This document shows, one piece after another, positions 22,663 to 34,361 of a stretch of DNA of 64,000 bases. The stretch comes from Heterohyrax brucei (Eukaryota > Chordata > Mammalia > Hyracoidea > Procaviidae): positions 16,276,001 to 16,340,000 of the forward strand of contig CM053154.1 in the NCBI GenBank assembly GCA_028571685.1, read 5' to 3'. Below the pieces are notes generated by a model, which saw only the letters and a list, made by a program, of their open reading frames with translations, ran no database searches and was not told the DNA's origin. Each line of letters begins with the position of its first letter. Positions within the stretch are counted from its first letter, which is position 1. The translations under genes were made by a program, and so were the position numbers.

Positions 22663-22977
22663 TTTGGAGCCCGCCCTCTTAACTGCTACACATATTTTAC
22701 TGTCTCGAACTTCGGATCACTCATGTCATTAATGCTCTAAAATCTAGAAATTCACAAGGGAGCCAAAGTCAATAGCCTTGGCCAGGAACATGGCCAAGTG
22801 TCTTCTCTTCAACTAATTGTCCCGCTTCATGCAGGGCTGGAACTCAGCTGCTTAGCCATTTTTGAGAAGAAAAACAAAGATGCGGTACTTAAGAAATGAG
22901 ATGCTTGCAGGAAACTGATAAGCAATTGCTTTATTTCTTTTTCCCTCCAAATTCTGATAAGTAAGAAGTTTAATGCT

Positions 22978-23187
22978 AGGTAGTAACCCATTACCATCAA
23001 GTCTACTCCAACTCCGAGATCTTATTGGACAGAGTAGAAATACCCCATAGGATTTCCTAGATGATAAATCTTTGCAGAAGCAAACTGCCACATCTTTCTC
23101 TTGCAAAATGCCTTGTGAGTTCAAATAGCTGACCTTTCAGGTAGCAGCTGGCCACTTAACTACTGTGCAACAAAGTCTTCTTAATGT
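22978..23187 (-). mobile_element. AfroSINE, long form
   Basis: Contains the central block (AAATCTTTGCAGAAGCAAAC). The head is at the right (CTGACCTTTCAGGTAGCAGC). Confidence 0.85.
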
Positions 23188-23202
23188 TGGGTAGCATAAA
23201 AA

Positions 23203-23366
23203 AAATGAAAAACTCATTGCTGTCAAGTAGGTTCTGTCCCATAATGACACTGTAGGACAGAATAGTACTGCCCCATAGAGTTTCCAAAGAGCACCAGGTG
23301 GATTTGAACTGCTGATCTTTTGGTTAGCAGCTATAGTACCTAACCACTGTGACACCAGGGCTTCCA
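23203..23366 (-). mobile_element. AfroSINE, short form
   Basis: Sixteen bases after the long form, same orientation: GTTTCCAAAGAGCACCAGGT lacks the central block. The pair shows both subfamilies side by side. Confidence 0.9.
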
Positions 23367-24197
23367 ATTTTGGGTAGTAGCATGGCAGAAAAGTCTGACC
23401 ACCAAGTATCAACTTGATCAAGGAAAGTAAACGTCTTTAACTTTTTCTTCTTCCTTTTCTTCCGTCCCTGGCTCCACCACTTCTACATCAGTTATGCCTT
23501 ATGAGAAAACATGATTGAAGAGAGTCTGTATTCATTTCTCAGCTTCCCTTGGCTTTTCCCAGAGAGAGTGCCTGCTAGGATGCACAGAGGTGATTTTTCA
23601 AATCTACTGTCAAATTGCCAAAGAAAATGACTCTTCTTCTCAAGGTCAAATTAGTCTTTGAAGAATATTTAGAATCACTGAAGGAAAATTACTTCTCAGC
23701 ATCCTCATCATAGGCAATAGGAAATGAACATCAATTCCTTATTGGAGTTATTACAAAAATTAATCAAATGTTAAATGAAGGTAATGAGAAAAATATGTCC
23801 TGGTGTGAAGAGAGACACATTATTTGAGGTGGGTGGGTGGACAGGCTCTGACTTTATTCTTCTTTGCTGCCAAGGCCAGTTAGTGCCAACTTTCTGACGA
23901 ATGAATGTGGGAGCCATGGCTAGACCAAATGGTTTGTCTGCTTTGTCAGGTTACAATAAGCACTGTTGAGTCATGTAGCAAGGAAACACTTGTCCTTACC
24001 ATGAGAACAAGAGAGAAAGCCATCACATGAAACCCTAGAAGTTAATCTTTGGGAGGGAATAAATGGGAATGAAAAAGCACACTTTACAAAAAAGAGATCC
24101 AAACTGTCTGTGTAGTTAAAACATCCTGGCAGAGGACCTCCTCAAACCAATCAGCTTGAAAAGTCATCTTCAGCTTTTGACATTGGTGTTTTCTCTC
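23367..24197. other. Single-copy DNA, candidate conserved block at 23540-23990
   Basis: Repeat-free, with no coding frame. Segments such as GGTCAAATTAGTCTTTGAAG (about 23644) and TTACAAAAATTAATCAAATG (about 23751) have the AT-rich, non-repetitive texture of conserved noncoding elements. Confidence 0.3.
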
Positions 24198-24890
24198 CTT
24201 TTTTAATTGTACACTTCAGTTTTTTTAAATTGTACTTCAGGTGAAAGTTCACAGCTGAAGTTAATTTCTCATACCAAAATTTATACATATATTGTTATGT
24301 GACATTGGTTACAATCCCTGTAATGTGACAGCACACTCTGTCTTTCCAGTCCAGGTTTCTTGTGTCCACTCAACCAGTTCTTGTCCCTTCCTGCCTTTTC
24401 ATCTCCCCTCTGGAAAGGAGTCATCCATTTGGTCTGGAGTGTCTGCTTGAACTAAGAAGCACTCTCTTCATTTATAGTCCAGTCTAATCTTTGTTTGCAG
24501 AGTTGGCTTCAAGAATGGACTTAGCTCTGGGTTAACATGGTGTTGGAGCACCATGGTTTCAGAGGGTTCTTCAGGTCCCAGTCAGGCCATTAATTAAGCC
24601 TGTTTTCTTTAGGTGAACCTGAGTTCTGCTCCACACTTTTCTCCTACTCCATCAGGGGTTCCCTGTTACATTCCCTGTCGGGACGGTCATTGACGGTGGC
24701 TGAGCACCATCTAGTTTTTCTGCTCTCAGGCTGATGGAGTGTGTTCTTTATGTGGCCCTCGTGTCTCTTGGACTAATATTTTCCTTGTGTCTTCAGTGCT
24801 TTTCATTATCCTTTGTTCCGAGAGGGGTGGGACTGACTGATGTGTCTCCTCTTCTTGAACTACCTTTCTATCATACATACTCTAACCAGT
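24198..24890 (-). mobile_element. L1 3' UTR fragment
   Basis: In minus sense this is the L1 3' UTR family seen at 45.5-46.2 kb: CTTCAGGTGAAAGTTCACAG at the left (3' end), then TCTTGTCCCTTCCTGCCTTT, and GGCTGATGGAGTGTGTTC farther right. It is strongly 5'-truncated, and its ORF2 is absent. Confidence 0.8.
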
Positions 24891-25199
24891 GGCAAACACA
24901 GAATCCCGCCTCACTGGAGTTTCCAGAGGCAACCTGAGGATGGGCGTACGTGAAAGCCCAAGTTCATGGCTCTGATGCTTCTTTTTAGGGCAGCTGACTT
25001 ACAATGCACAGACTTGTCATTAAAATCCCCACTCTCTTTCAAGTGGAGTTTCAAGGACAGTAACCAACACAGTTAATCTCAAAACGTAATAAACTAAGCA
25101 GATTCACAGTGTCAACACTAACCTTGCTGTCTACACTGCCTTGTAGCAGCTAACACTTGGGAGCTTAGCAAAGCTTGCCTGCCTACTTTAGCAACGACG
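24891..25199. other. Single-copy stretch, nothing recognised
   Basis: About 300 bp with no repeat or gene signature. Confidence 0.4.
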
Positions 25200-25420
25200 G
25201 ACACTGATGGGACACTCACTGAGAGCCAGGGACTGTGCCAGCAACTTTGCAGCACTATCTTATTTCTTCATCACAACAGTGACACTTCCTATTTTACAAG
25301 TGAAAAAACGGAGGATGGGAGAGGGTACCTGGCCAAAAGACACGGGTGGACCAGGTCTGGGGCATGGAGAGGGTAGTAGGCTTTAGAGTTCATGCTGACA
25401 ATATTGGCTAGTTCAAGAAC
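25200..25420 (+). mobile_element. MIR
   Basis: GAGAGCCAGGGACTGTGCCA, TCTTATTTCTTCATCACAAC and ATTTTACAAGTGAAAAAACG follow the MIR order. Confidence 0.7.
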
Positions 25421-25617
25421 AATGAAAGTTGAAAACCTGATATTAGGTGCTTCAGGACACCTTTTTAGTCCCTCAGGGAGCACTCATATCAAGAGCAAAA
25501 AGGCCCCCAAAATTACTTTTTCGTTCATTCACTTGATGTTCTCAAATTAATTTCTTTTTATTGTGGTGACTATGCATATAATGAAAACTTTTCAACATTT
25601 GGCATGTATACAATTCA

Positions 25618-26420
25618 GAGATTCAGCAAATATTTAGGAGTGCCTCCCAGGGAACCCTGGTGGTGTAGTGGTTAAGTGCAATGGTTGCTAAACAGAAGGT
25701 TGGCAGTTCAAATCCACCAGGCACTCCTTGGAAACTCTATGGAGTAGTTCGACTCTGTCGTGTAGGGTTGCTATGAGTCAGAATCAACTCAAGGGCAGTA
25801 GGTTTGGTTTTCTTGGTTGTTCTCATTTACCAGACTGTTCTGAGTTCTTGAGTTATACCAGTGAACAAAACAGGCCAAGTCTATAAACTAAGGAGCTTAC
25901 ACTGAACTGAAGGGTGGCAGACAGATCAATAAGAAAATTACATGTCCAGTGGTTGGTGTTAGATGCTGCAATGCAGGGGTGTTGCTCTTCCATACAAAGT
26001 GGTTAGGAAAAACCAAGACACCTCTGATGCAGTGCAGAGACCTGCAGGAAGCTGGGAAGACAGTTTGCAGGTACTGAGAGGAGAGTGTTCCAGGCAGTGA
26101 ACAGAGCATACAGAGCCTCTGAGCAGGCATGTGCTTGCAGGAACTTGAAGGAGGATGGTTAGATGCAGGGGAGCAGCACAGAGGATTCTAAGCTTCTGAG
26201 GCCCTGCATTGAGCTGTGACGCTTGTAGGAAATACAAACAAGCAACCCCACCTAACACATAGAGAGAGGAATTCCATGAGTGACTCAGAATCTGGAAATG
26301 TGGAGGAGTTACTCGGGGAACAAGAGATCAAGTGCAAAACGAGCTATCAAAAGAGATTCAGAGGAAGCAGGAGAGAGTGCCATGGCCTGTGGGCACTGGG
26401 AAGGAACAACAAGTGGAAAT
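25618..26420 (+). mobile_element. L2 LINE 3' remnant split by an AfroSINE
   Basis: GATTCAGCAAATATTTAGGA at 25620 is the L2 stretch that precedes the GCACCTACTATGTG region. After the SINE, TTATACCAGTGAACAAAACA and CTAAGGAGCTTACACTGAAC continue it. Later parts are diverged, so the right limit is uncertain. Confidence 0.6.
25650..25825 (+). mobile_element. AfroSINE, short form, inside the L2
   Basis: Well preserved: GGAACCCTGGTGGTGTAGTG, GGTTGGCAGTTCAAATCCAC, and the GGTTTGGTTTTCTTGGTTG tail. Low divergence suggests one of the younger copies. Confidence 0.92.
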
Positions 26421-26432
26421 GTTCCTTGAAGG

Positions 26433-26606
26433 ATTAGCCAAAAACCAAACTCATTGCTGTCAAATCAATTCCAAAGCACAGCAACCCTAAGGGACAAGGT
26501 AGAAATGCCCCATAGGGTTTCCAAGGAGCTTCCGGTAGATTCAGACAGATGACCTTTGGATTAGCAGCTGAGCTTTTAACCACTGCACCACCAGGGCTCC
26601 CCTTGA
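26433..26606 (-). mobile_element. AfroSINE, short form
   Basis: AAAAACCAAACTCATTGCTG at the left and CCACTGCACCACCAGGGCTC at the right. The central block is absent. Confidence 0.9.
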
Positions 26607-28091
26607 AGGATGATGACAGGATCCAAAGAGGTCAAGAAAAAGAGGAGAGGTTTACTTAGCAGCTCAGTGCCTGACACCTAAGAGATTCTCTGGATGCTGG
26701 ATGTCCTGAGTTGCCAAGACATACTGGTTGCAGAAACTGAATAAATTAATCATGATAGGAAAGTAGGAGGAGATAGAACGGGGAGGCTAATTGGGTTCAT
26801 ATCTTAGAGAAAAAGAAGTACCTGCCCACACTGTTCGGAAGAGAATTAGGGCATTTCTGTTCATTTTGACCTTAAGAATAATTTTTTAATGTACAGTGTA
26901 AATTGCAGTCTTATTTTTCACAATCAGTCGTTCTGGGGATAAATTGTATAGGCTGCTAGAGCTGAAAAGATACTCAGCTGTCACGAACAAGACTGGTAAT
27001 AAAAGCATGTGCTCAAGTGGTCCTTTCCGCAAAGAGATGGGAGGCCATCCAGGGCCCAGATCTTGCAAAGAAGAAACTCAAAAATTCACAGATAATTGCT
27101 TCAGTCACCCTAGATTCTTGCTCAGGTTGGAGATGCATGTGCCAATGTAGATTAAAAATGCTGATTGACTTGTTTCTTGGGGGATGTCTGCAGTATTTTA
27201 ACACGATCCTCGTTGCACCAAAGTACTTGAAGGAGACTACTAAAATACATCACGTCAGTTGGGAAAGAAAAAAAAATTCTTTTTTAAACTCTGGATGAGA
27301 TCTCAGCATAGGTGAGCTGTTTCATTTTTCCCCTCACAGCCCAGGATATCATGTCAACTCCCAAAATAGGCCATTCTTGACCAACAATCAGGAGAGTCGG
27401 TTTGCGTATATAACTGCAATTGGGAGTAAAGACTATTATCTTGCATGCCATATTAAATAAAACATCACATGAAATTTAGAAGCAGTGGTATTGAGTGAGA
27501 AACAAAAACATTATCAGCAACAGAGACACCTAAAATTAAACTGAAGACAGAAATCAACTCCCCAAAATGTTCGACTGTGGCCTATTGCTTCGAAAAACAA
27601 ATGCAGAGACAATAAGCAGAATTAAGCCACCATCAAGCAAGGAACCATTACAGTAAAAAGTGATTTGTTTATTTGATCAACAGAACTCTCTAGCAGCAGC
27701 ATCTGCACTGTAAGAGGTAATTCACAATCAACATCACTTGGCAAGGTTGCTGCATTTATTAGTTTTTTTAAATCAACAGCTCCTTTTGCTAACTTTTTCT
27801 GAGAAAACAAGGCTGGAGTACAGAACTTCAGGTTTGTGAGGTGGGATGAGGATGACAGCACAAAGAGCTGAGGAGGCAGAGAAAGTGGAACACGGCTCCT
27901 GGAGATTTCATCCTTCTCTTCCTCCCTAACTCTCTGGTCCCTCCTGACCAAGAACTTGACTTCACCTTTTCCTGGCCGTCTAAGTGCAGATGGTACACAA
28001 AGGCTATGATGTGTGAATGGGAAGAAGTAAGATGAGAGCAGGCTTTCCAGCTTGATCTTTCAGAGGCTGATTGTCAGCCTTTTCTTCCCAG
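26607..28091. other. Single-copy DNA, candidate conserved block at 26940-27480
   Basis: No repeats are recognised over 1.5 kb. From 26940 to about 27480 there are non-repetitive segments such as GTAGATTAAAAATGCTGATT (about 27147) and GCATGCCATATTAAATAAAA (about 27443). The minus-strand frame of 109 codons at 27622-27951 has no family resemblance. Confidence 0.3.
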
Positions 28092-28300
28092 TCACCTCTA
28101 ACCCACAGCCATCAAGCTGATTCCAATTTATAGCGACCCTATGGGACCCAGTAGAACCGCTCTGCAGGAGCACCTGGTGGATTTGAACTGCCGACCTTTG
28201 GTTAGCAGATGCAGCACCTTTGCATGAGTTCAGACAGCCAACCATTTGTTTAACAGTTGACCACTTAACTGTTTTCACTCAGGGACTCCACCTCTTTTCT
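28092..28300 (-). mobile_element. AfroSINE, minus strand
   Basis: CTAACCCACAGCCATCAAGC, then GGTGGATTTGAACTGCCGAC and GTTAGCAGATGCAGCACCTT. A second head-like end follows (ACCACTTAACTGTTTTCACT), so this may be two overlapping copies or an internal rearrangement. Confidence 0.8.
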
Positions 28301-28339
28301 ACGCAACATTCTCACCTATACAGCCTCACAAGCCATCTA

Positions 28340-28898
28340 TGTCATGGATTGAATTGTGTCCCCCCCGCCAAAATATGTGTAGTAACTTGGCTGGGCCGGG
28401 ATTCCCTGTATTCTGTGATTGCCCTCCTTTTTGTGATTTTCTTATGCTGTAAATCCTAATCTCTCCCTGTAGTTAACAGAGTGGATTATGTTAGAGAGGA
28501 TTGGATTGGAACTGGTAAATCCCTTCCTAAGGTCACCTCCCTGCTCCATTGGAGTTTTCCTGGAGTGTGGCTTGCATCACCTTTTATCCTTTTACCCTAT
28601 AAGGGACAAAAGGAAAGGGGAGCAAGCAGAGAGTTGGGAACCTCACACCATCAAGAAAGCAGCACTGGGAGAAGAGAGCATCCTTCAGACCTGAGGTTCC
28701 TGTGCCATCACACTCCCGAACCAAGGGCAGATGCAACACAAGGACTTTCCTCCCAAGCTGACAGAGGAAAGCCCTTCCTCTAGAGTGGACATCCTGAATT
28801 CAGACTTGCAGCCTACCGGACTGTGTAAGAATAAACATCTTTTGTTAAAACCGCCCACTCTTGGTATTTCTGTTAGAGCAGCACTAGCTAACTAAAAC
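28340..28898 (+). mobile_element. MaLR-like solo LTR
   Basis: Begins TGTCATGGATTGAATTGTG-like and ends with AATAAA at about 28830 followed by a GTATTTCTGTTAGAGCAGCA stretch, the layout of ERVL-MaLR LTRs. No internal retroviral sequence adjoins it. The frames at 28481-28783 are inside the LTR. Confidence 0.75.
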
Positions 28899-29715
28899 CA
28901 TGGACTTCTCTTTTACCTTGTTCTGGTCTACTGCCTTCTGCCACAGGCAAGAGAACACTTAGATATGAAGGCCTTGCAGCTGATGGAAAGCTTTGTTTCC
29001 CTGGAAAAGATTGAAAAAGGTTCTTTTTTTCTAAAAAGCAAATAAAAGACCAATAAGTGGGTGCCTCCCATATTCCCTCAGGGCAATGACTCAAGCCCTG
29101 AACCTGGGAGAGACAAGTTTGATAGATGCTAAGGAGACTACTCTGATTGATCCCCAGAACCACGCACCGCCGGGGACAGGAACAGGCATATTTCCTGTGC
29201 TGTGATGAGGACTTTATCTTCTTGGGTCCAGAAGGAGGAAGAAAAGCTTGACTGATCCTTCTGATGACTGCATTACTAAAACTTTCTACCTGCCAGCATC
29301 TGATTTCTCCCTCACTGTCTAGTGACCTTTTTTATTGGATGGTGAAGGGAAAGCCTCGTTGCCTTCTACTTAAGATCCATTGCCTCAATTTTGTATTCTA
29401 TTTACTCAAAAGCATATCTCTTGTCCAGAACCTCTGGCAGTAGGTTGGAAATACAGATGGGAAAAATATGACTCTTATCAGCTTAAGTGCTTGGCTTTAA
29501 AAAAATAGCCCAAAGCATTATTCTGTGGAAAATATCAGGCATCATACACAATGTGTTATATTCCAGGCAAAAAGGTCAAGAAAGTAGGAAGGTAGCAGGT
29601 AAGAGACGGCTGTGTTTACCAAGGATGCTGGTAAACTACAAATATTGAGGGTACCGCATGGAAGGCAAGGATCTGCCCGAACATGTGGGTGAATCCTTCC
29701 TTCCTAATGCCTCCC
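28899..29715. other. Single-copy stretch, nothing recognised
   Basis: About 800 bp without repeat or gene signature. The 91-codon minus frame at 28888-29163 is unsupported. Confidence 0.4.
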
Positions 29716-29897
29716 TAAGGAGCCCTAGTGGCACGGACAGTTAAATGCCCCACCGCTGACTACACGTTGGTGGTTTTAACCCATTCAGCAACTCCATGGG
29801 AGAAAGCCCTGGTGATCTGCTTCATAAAAGTTACAGTCTAGAAAACACTATGGGGCAATCCTGTTCTGTCACACGGGGTCATTTTGTGCCATACAAT
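29716..29897 (+). mobile_element. AfroSINE, long form
   Basis: AAGGAGCCCTAGTGGCACGG head and a retained central block (GAGAAAGCCCTGGTGATCTG, then AAAAGTTACAGTCTAGAAAA). It is fairly diverged. Confidence 0.75.
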
Positions 29898-30027
29898 TCT
29901 CCGGTACCTACCACAGCACCTGTCAATGATAATGCTTCCCTCTTTCCTGCAGCTGTCACCTTCATATTCTTCATTTGAGTTACTACAATAAGGGCTTTGA
30001 ATGGCACAAGAGTGTTTGCAACACATA

Positions 30028-30955
30028 TATCCTAGTTGTTGTTAGGTGTCATCCAGTAGATTGTGACTCACAGCAGAGTTGTGTACAACAGAAGGGAACA
30101 CTGCCTGGTCCTGATCCATCCTCACTAATCGTTGCTGTGTCTGAGCCTGTTGTTGCAGCCACTGTGTCAATCCGTCTTCTTGAGAGTCTTCTTCTTTTTT
30201 CATTGACACTGCACTTTACCAAGCACGAAGTTTGTCATGAATTGAATTGTGCCCTCCCAAGACGTGTGTATCGATTTGGCTAGGCCGTGATTCCCAGTAT
30301 TGTGTGATGTTCCCAGATGTTGTAAATCCTGCCTCTGTGATGTTGATGAGGGAGAATGGGCACCAGTTGTGTTAGTGAGGTGGGACTCAACGTGTAAGAC
30401 TGTGTTGTGCCTTGAGGCAATTCCGGGATTATGTATATAAAAAAAGTGAAGCAAGCAGAGAATTGGGGACCTCATACTACCAAGAAGCAACACTGGAAGC
30501 AGGGCAGGTCCTTCGGGAAGGAGCTGGGGTCCCTGCACCTGAAAAGCTCCTGGTCAAGTGGAAGACTGATGACAAAGGCCATCCTCCAGAGCCAACGGAG
30601 AAAGCCTTCTCCTGGAGCTGATGCCCTGAATTTGGGCTTGTAGCCTATTAGACTGTGACAGAATAAAATTTCTCTTTGTGAAGTCATCCATTTGTGGTAT
30701 TTCTGTTACAACAGCGCTAGATGACTAAGAGACAATGTCCTTCTCCAGGGACTGATTCCTCCTGACAACATGTCCAAAGCACGTGAGAAATCTCATAGTT
30801 CTTGCTCTTAAGGAACATTCTGGGTGTACTTCTTCCAAGACAAATTTGTTCTTCTGGTAGCCCATGCCACATTTAATATTTCTCTCCCAAACTGTAATTC
30901 AAATGCATCAGTTCTTCTTCAGTCTTCCTTCTTCATTTTCCACCTTTCATGACAT
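30028..30955 (-). mobile_element. RTE LINE 3' fragment split by an LTR
   Basis: The left piece (30028-30232) begins GTTGTTGTTAGGTGTCATCC, matching the 3' end of the RTE at 11.9 kb. The right piece (30737-30955) continues with GTCCTTCTCCAGGGACTGAT and TGTACTTCTTCCAAGACAAA. The LTR between them inserted after the RTE. Confidence 0.82.
30233..30737 (+). mobile_element. MaLR-like solo LTR inserted in the RTE
   Basis: Starts TGTCATGAATTGAATTGTGC and ends with an AATAAAATTTCTCTTTG region and GACTAAGAGACA. It is the same family and orientation as 28340-28898. RTE sequence on both sides shows that this is an independent insertion, not the second LTR of one provirus. The frames at 30200-30687 lie within it. 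Confidence 0.8.
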
Positions 30956-31564
30956 ACGTTTGTGGAAGGCTAATTGATTCCTCAGGTAATCTCCAGGGAT
31001 GAGGGCTTGACTGGGGGTGAGTAAATGCGCATGCGGGCAAGTAGCCTTCTCTTTTCTTCCCATGGCAAGTAAGCAGGCATTTCCATAGCTAACGGATGAA
31101 GTCACAAGTGTCAGGTGAAAGCTAAAACTTAAAACATCCAGCTCCTTAGAAGAAAATCTGCTGTGGAATCTTTTTCTAGTCAGTTCCTTTGAGCTTCTGG
31201 TGACCTCAAGGAGAAAGTATGTGGGTCATACTCATCAGTGCATTGGGTCTGAGGGGTCTGTGATCTTTAGGGTGGCTGATGAGGAAATGTAACTGAAGAC
31301 TCAAACTCCTGGAGGTTGTCAAGCCTCTGTTTAACATCACATCAGCTCTGACAAGTTCTTAAATGCCTCACATCTCAAGTTCTTAAATGGTGGTGGTGGG
31401 AGATGCTGGGAAAACAAAACTTTCTGGTTTTCATCCTTACCCTTTCACTGACCATCTGTCAGAGAACAACTTACTGAGGTTTTCACTGGGGTGGTGTTTT
31501 TTTCTGAATTAAGATTTGGCAAGGAGCTAGGGAAGTAGTTTTTCTAAGACCCTTCCAATCCTAG
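30956..31564. other. Single-copy stretch, nothing recognised
   Basis: About 600 bp with no repeat or gene signature. Confidence 0.4.
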
Positions 31565-31735
31565 CCAAAGGCAAAGCCACTGCCACTGGGTTGATCGCAG
31601 TGCATAGAGAGACCCTAGAGGTCACAGTAGAACTCCCCCATAGAGTTTCCAAGGAGCACCTAGCAAGTTTCAACCACTAATCTTTTGGTTAGCACACGTA
31701 GCCCTTAACCACTTTGCCACCAGGATTTCCCTTCC
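31565..31735 (-). mobile_element. AfroSINE, short form
   Basis: GTTTCCAAGGAGCACCTAGC and TAACCACTTTGCCACCAGGA. The left end is degraded. Confidence 0.85.
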
Positions 31736-32519
31736 AGTCCTAGCAGACCCTTTATTGTCTGCTTTGTCTTATTTTAATTGGCTGGTTTACTGAGTAAGTC
31801 ATGTTAGGATTTAAGAAGCAGATACTAGTCAAGAGGAAAAAGAATACTTATGGCAAAAATGAGAACTATCTCAGATTCAAGGCAAGTTCACAAGTCTGAG
31901 GAAAGGTCAAAGAGGAAAGAGAGAAAGAAATTGGTTCCAAACATTGAGAGCGGTGTGCAAACTCACCACTCACCAAGTTTGTGGCAAACCAGCACTCAAT
32001 GTAGAAGGCTGGTGGCATCAGCACTTGTTTAGAACTCAGACCTGTTACCTTGTGTCTAGCCCTGAAGCCATGGCCATGGCCATTTTTCCAACAGGAAAGG
32101 GTCCCCAAAGGAGAAGGACCTGAGACTGGAATCCCTCTGGCTTCCCACTGAGACTGTGGTTGAACTTAAGAAAATCAGGTCCTCCAGAGGAGAAGAGGAA
32201 GGTGACTAGTGGAGCACTGGAAATCTTTAGGACAGTGAAGCCCTCGTTCATGACACTGCAATAATAGCCACATCACATGATGCAGTTGTCACTGCCATGA
32301 GCAATGCAAAGATGAGCCCTAATATAAGCTGTGGACTTTAGTAACAATCACATCTCAATATGGGTTCATCAACTGTAATAAATGTAGCACACTAATGGGA
32401 AAAATTAGCAATAAGGAAACCATAAAATGAGGAAGAGGAGGTATATGGGAACTCTCTGTACTTCTTGTAGAATTTTTCTGTAAACCTAAAACTTGTTTTA
32501 AAAAGTTAAGTGTATTAAA
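31736..32519. other. Single-copy stretch
   Basis: No gene is identified. Opposed frames at 31850-32251 overlap and have no motif. The right part (about 32330-32520) could be a diverged L1 3' UTR. Confidence 0.35.
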
Positions 32520-33160
32520 ACACACACTGGGGTGATTAAAATTACAAAACCTGATATAATGATCATTGACTAGGATGTGAAGCAGCTAGAACTCTGATGT
32601 GCTACTCCTTCAACCACTTTGAAGAAGAGTTAGGCAGCTTCTTTAAAACTTAAGCATAAAGCTACCATATGACCGAGACATACTATCTGTAGGTATTTGC
32701 CCAAAAGAATAGCAAGAAGGATGTATTCCCATGAAGACCTATAAACAAGTCTTCATAGCAGGCTGATTTGCAATTGCTAAAAAGTTGGCATAAATCAAAT
32801 TTCCATCAACAGGTAAAAGGATTAAGCAGATTATAGTATATCCATACAATGGGATACTTGCCCAGTGATAAAAGGAATAGACTATTGATAACAGGAAACC
32901 CTGATGGCACAGTGGTTAAGTGCTGTGTCTGCTAACAAAAAAGTCAGCAGTTTGAATCCACTAGGTGCTCCTTGGAAACAGGGCTGTTCTAGCCTGTCCT
33001 GCAGGGTCACTATGAGTAAGACTTGACTGGACAGCAACGAAAACAAACAACAATATGGATAAATCTCAGAATAGTTACCTTGAATGAAGAAGGCAGACAA
33101 ACAAGAGCACATTTTGTGTATTTCTAATACATGAAAAAGTTCTAGAAAAAGCACACAGTG
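32520..33160 (+). mobile_element. Old L1 (L1M) ORF2/3' piece, split by an AfroSINE
   Basis: GCTACCATATGACCGAGACA, GACCTATAAACAAGTCTTCA and ATCCATACAATGGGATACTT follow the end of L1 ORF2. After the SINE the sequence resumes with AATATGGATAAATCTCAGAA. It is heavily diverged and non-coding. Confidence 0.8.
32885..33055 (+). mobile_element. AfroSINE, short form, inside the old L1
   Basis: GGAAACCCTGATGGCACAGT at the head and CTGGACAGCAACGAAAACAA at the tail. L1 sequence is continuous across it. Confidence 0.9.
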
Positions 33161-33189
33161 ATACAGCCCATACCATCTCTTTGGAGGAC

Positions 33190-33710
33190 CACTTGACAAT
33201 ATGTATTAAAAAATTTTAATGCGCTTAGCCTTTGGCCCAGCGATTACACAGACAGAAATTTATCTTATAAATATGTGCAAAATATTAGTATATTAATATT
33301 TTGTATGGAACCACAGAAGACTAGAAATAACCTGATGAATTTGCCTTTGCCTGGGAGCCTGAGAGAAAAATTATAGCATATTAAGAAAGTACACAGCCAT
33401 TACAAATAATTAGGTGGCTGCCTGTGCACTGACATTAGATAACCCCCAACATTTATTTGTAAAACAGAAAGAAGTAGGGTACAGAATTGTGTTTGCTCCA
33501 AACTGTGTAAATGAAAAGGGAACTGGGACTGTATACCGACACTCAGACACACACAGAGATGTGTGTGCATAAACCAGTTTTGAAGGGCTATATAGGGACT
33601 GGTACTCATAGTTAGGTCTTGGAAAGAGTCAGGGAGACATCTTCTGACTCTGAGTTTTTATATAAGCATGCATAGCTTTTTCATAAATAAATGAAAAGTT
33701 ACTTAAAAAA
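33190..33710 (+). mobile_element. Old L1 (L1M) 3' piece
   Basis: TGGCCCAGCGATTACACAGA, GAAATTTATCTTATAAATAT and later ACCTGATGAATTTGCCTTTG follow the L1 ORF2 end and 3' UTR. It lies next to the previous L1M piece, with overlapping element coordinates. That suggests a separate insertion. Confidence 0.65.
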
Positions 33711-34361
33711 AGGAAACTCTCCATCTGCACACTACATTGCCTCCTTTCCTGGCATCTGGGGAGCCTCACCCCCTTAAATGGTTCTTCAGGACTTTTACAG
33801 CTTTCTCTTTGATCAGCTTCCCTCACCCTCAGAGGAGACCAGTCCCACCCAAAAGCCTCTGCTCAGCTCTGCTCCCTCATCCAGAGATCGCTTTTTCCCC
33901 TCTCTTCCCTCTTGCTGGTATACCTTTCGAAATGGTGATGCCTTCTGCCTCCACCTCCTTGCCTGCTGACCACTCCTCAGCCTTCCGCCGCCTGCCTTCT
34001 GCCGTCTCTCCCAGGACCACTGCCTTCCTGCCAAACCCAGAGGCTTTAGTCAGCGTTTCTATTCCTCCCTGATCCTCGGCAGCATTTGTTAATGCCAACA
34101 CTCTTCCCATCCTTGAATTTTTCCTGATTGAACTGAGTATCAAGGCAAGGGTGGATTATCCGGTAGGCAAGGTAAGCATTTTGTTTACCTTGCTGACCAG
34201 ATCTTCTATAATGAACAACCTCATGTTTGCTTAGCACACCAAAGTTTCTGCTACTAAGTATGGCTGGCATTTGTCTCTTCTGCAGCCTCACAGCACCTAG
34301 TTACCTGGTAAACACAGATTAGCAGGGAAGCACACGTAAGCCCATGCTTACCTTACCCCTA
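33711..34361. other. Pyrimidine-rich single-copy stretch
   Basis: CT-rich DNA; the frames on both strands (33737-34072 plus, 33813-34143 minus) reflect low stop-codon density, not genes. Near 34150-34340 there are repeated GGTAAGCA/GCTTACC motifs whose family I cannot name. Confidence 0.35.

Noticed and set aside
28340-30737. Short endogenous retrovirus with paired LTRs
   Set aside because: RTE sequence on both sides of the second LTR and the absence of internal retroviral sequence show two separate solo LTRs.
33737-34143. Overlapping frames on both strands, up to 111 codons
   Set aside because: Pyrimidine-rich composition lowers stop frequency on both strands. There is no domain and the frames shadow each other.
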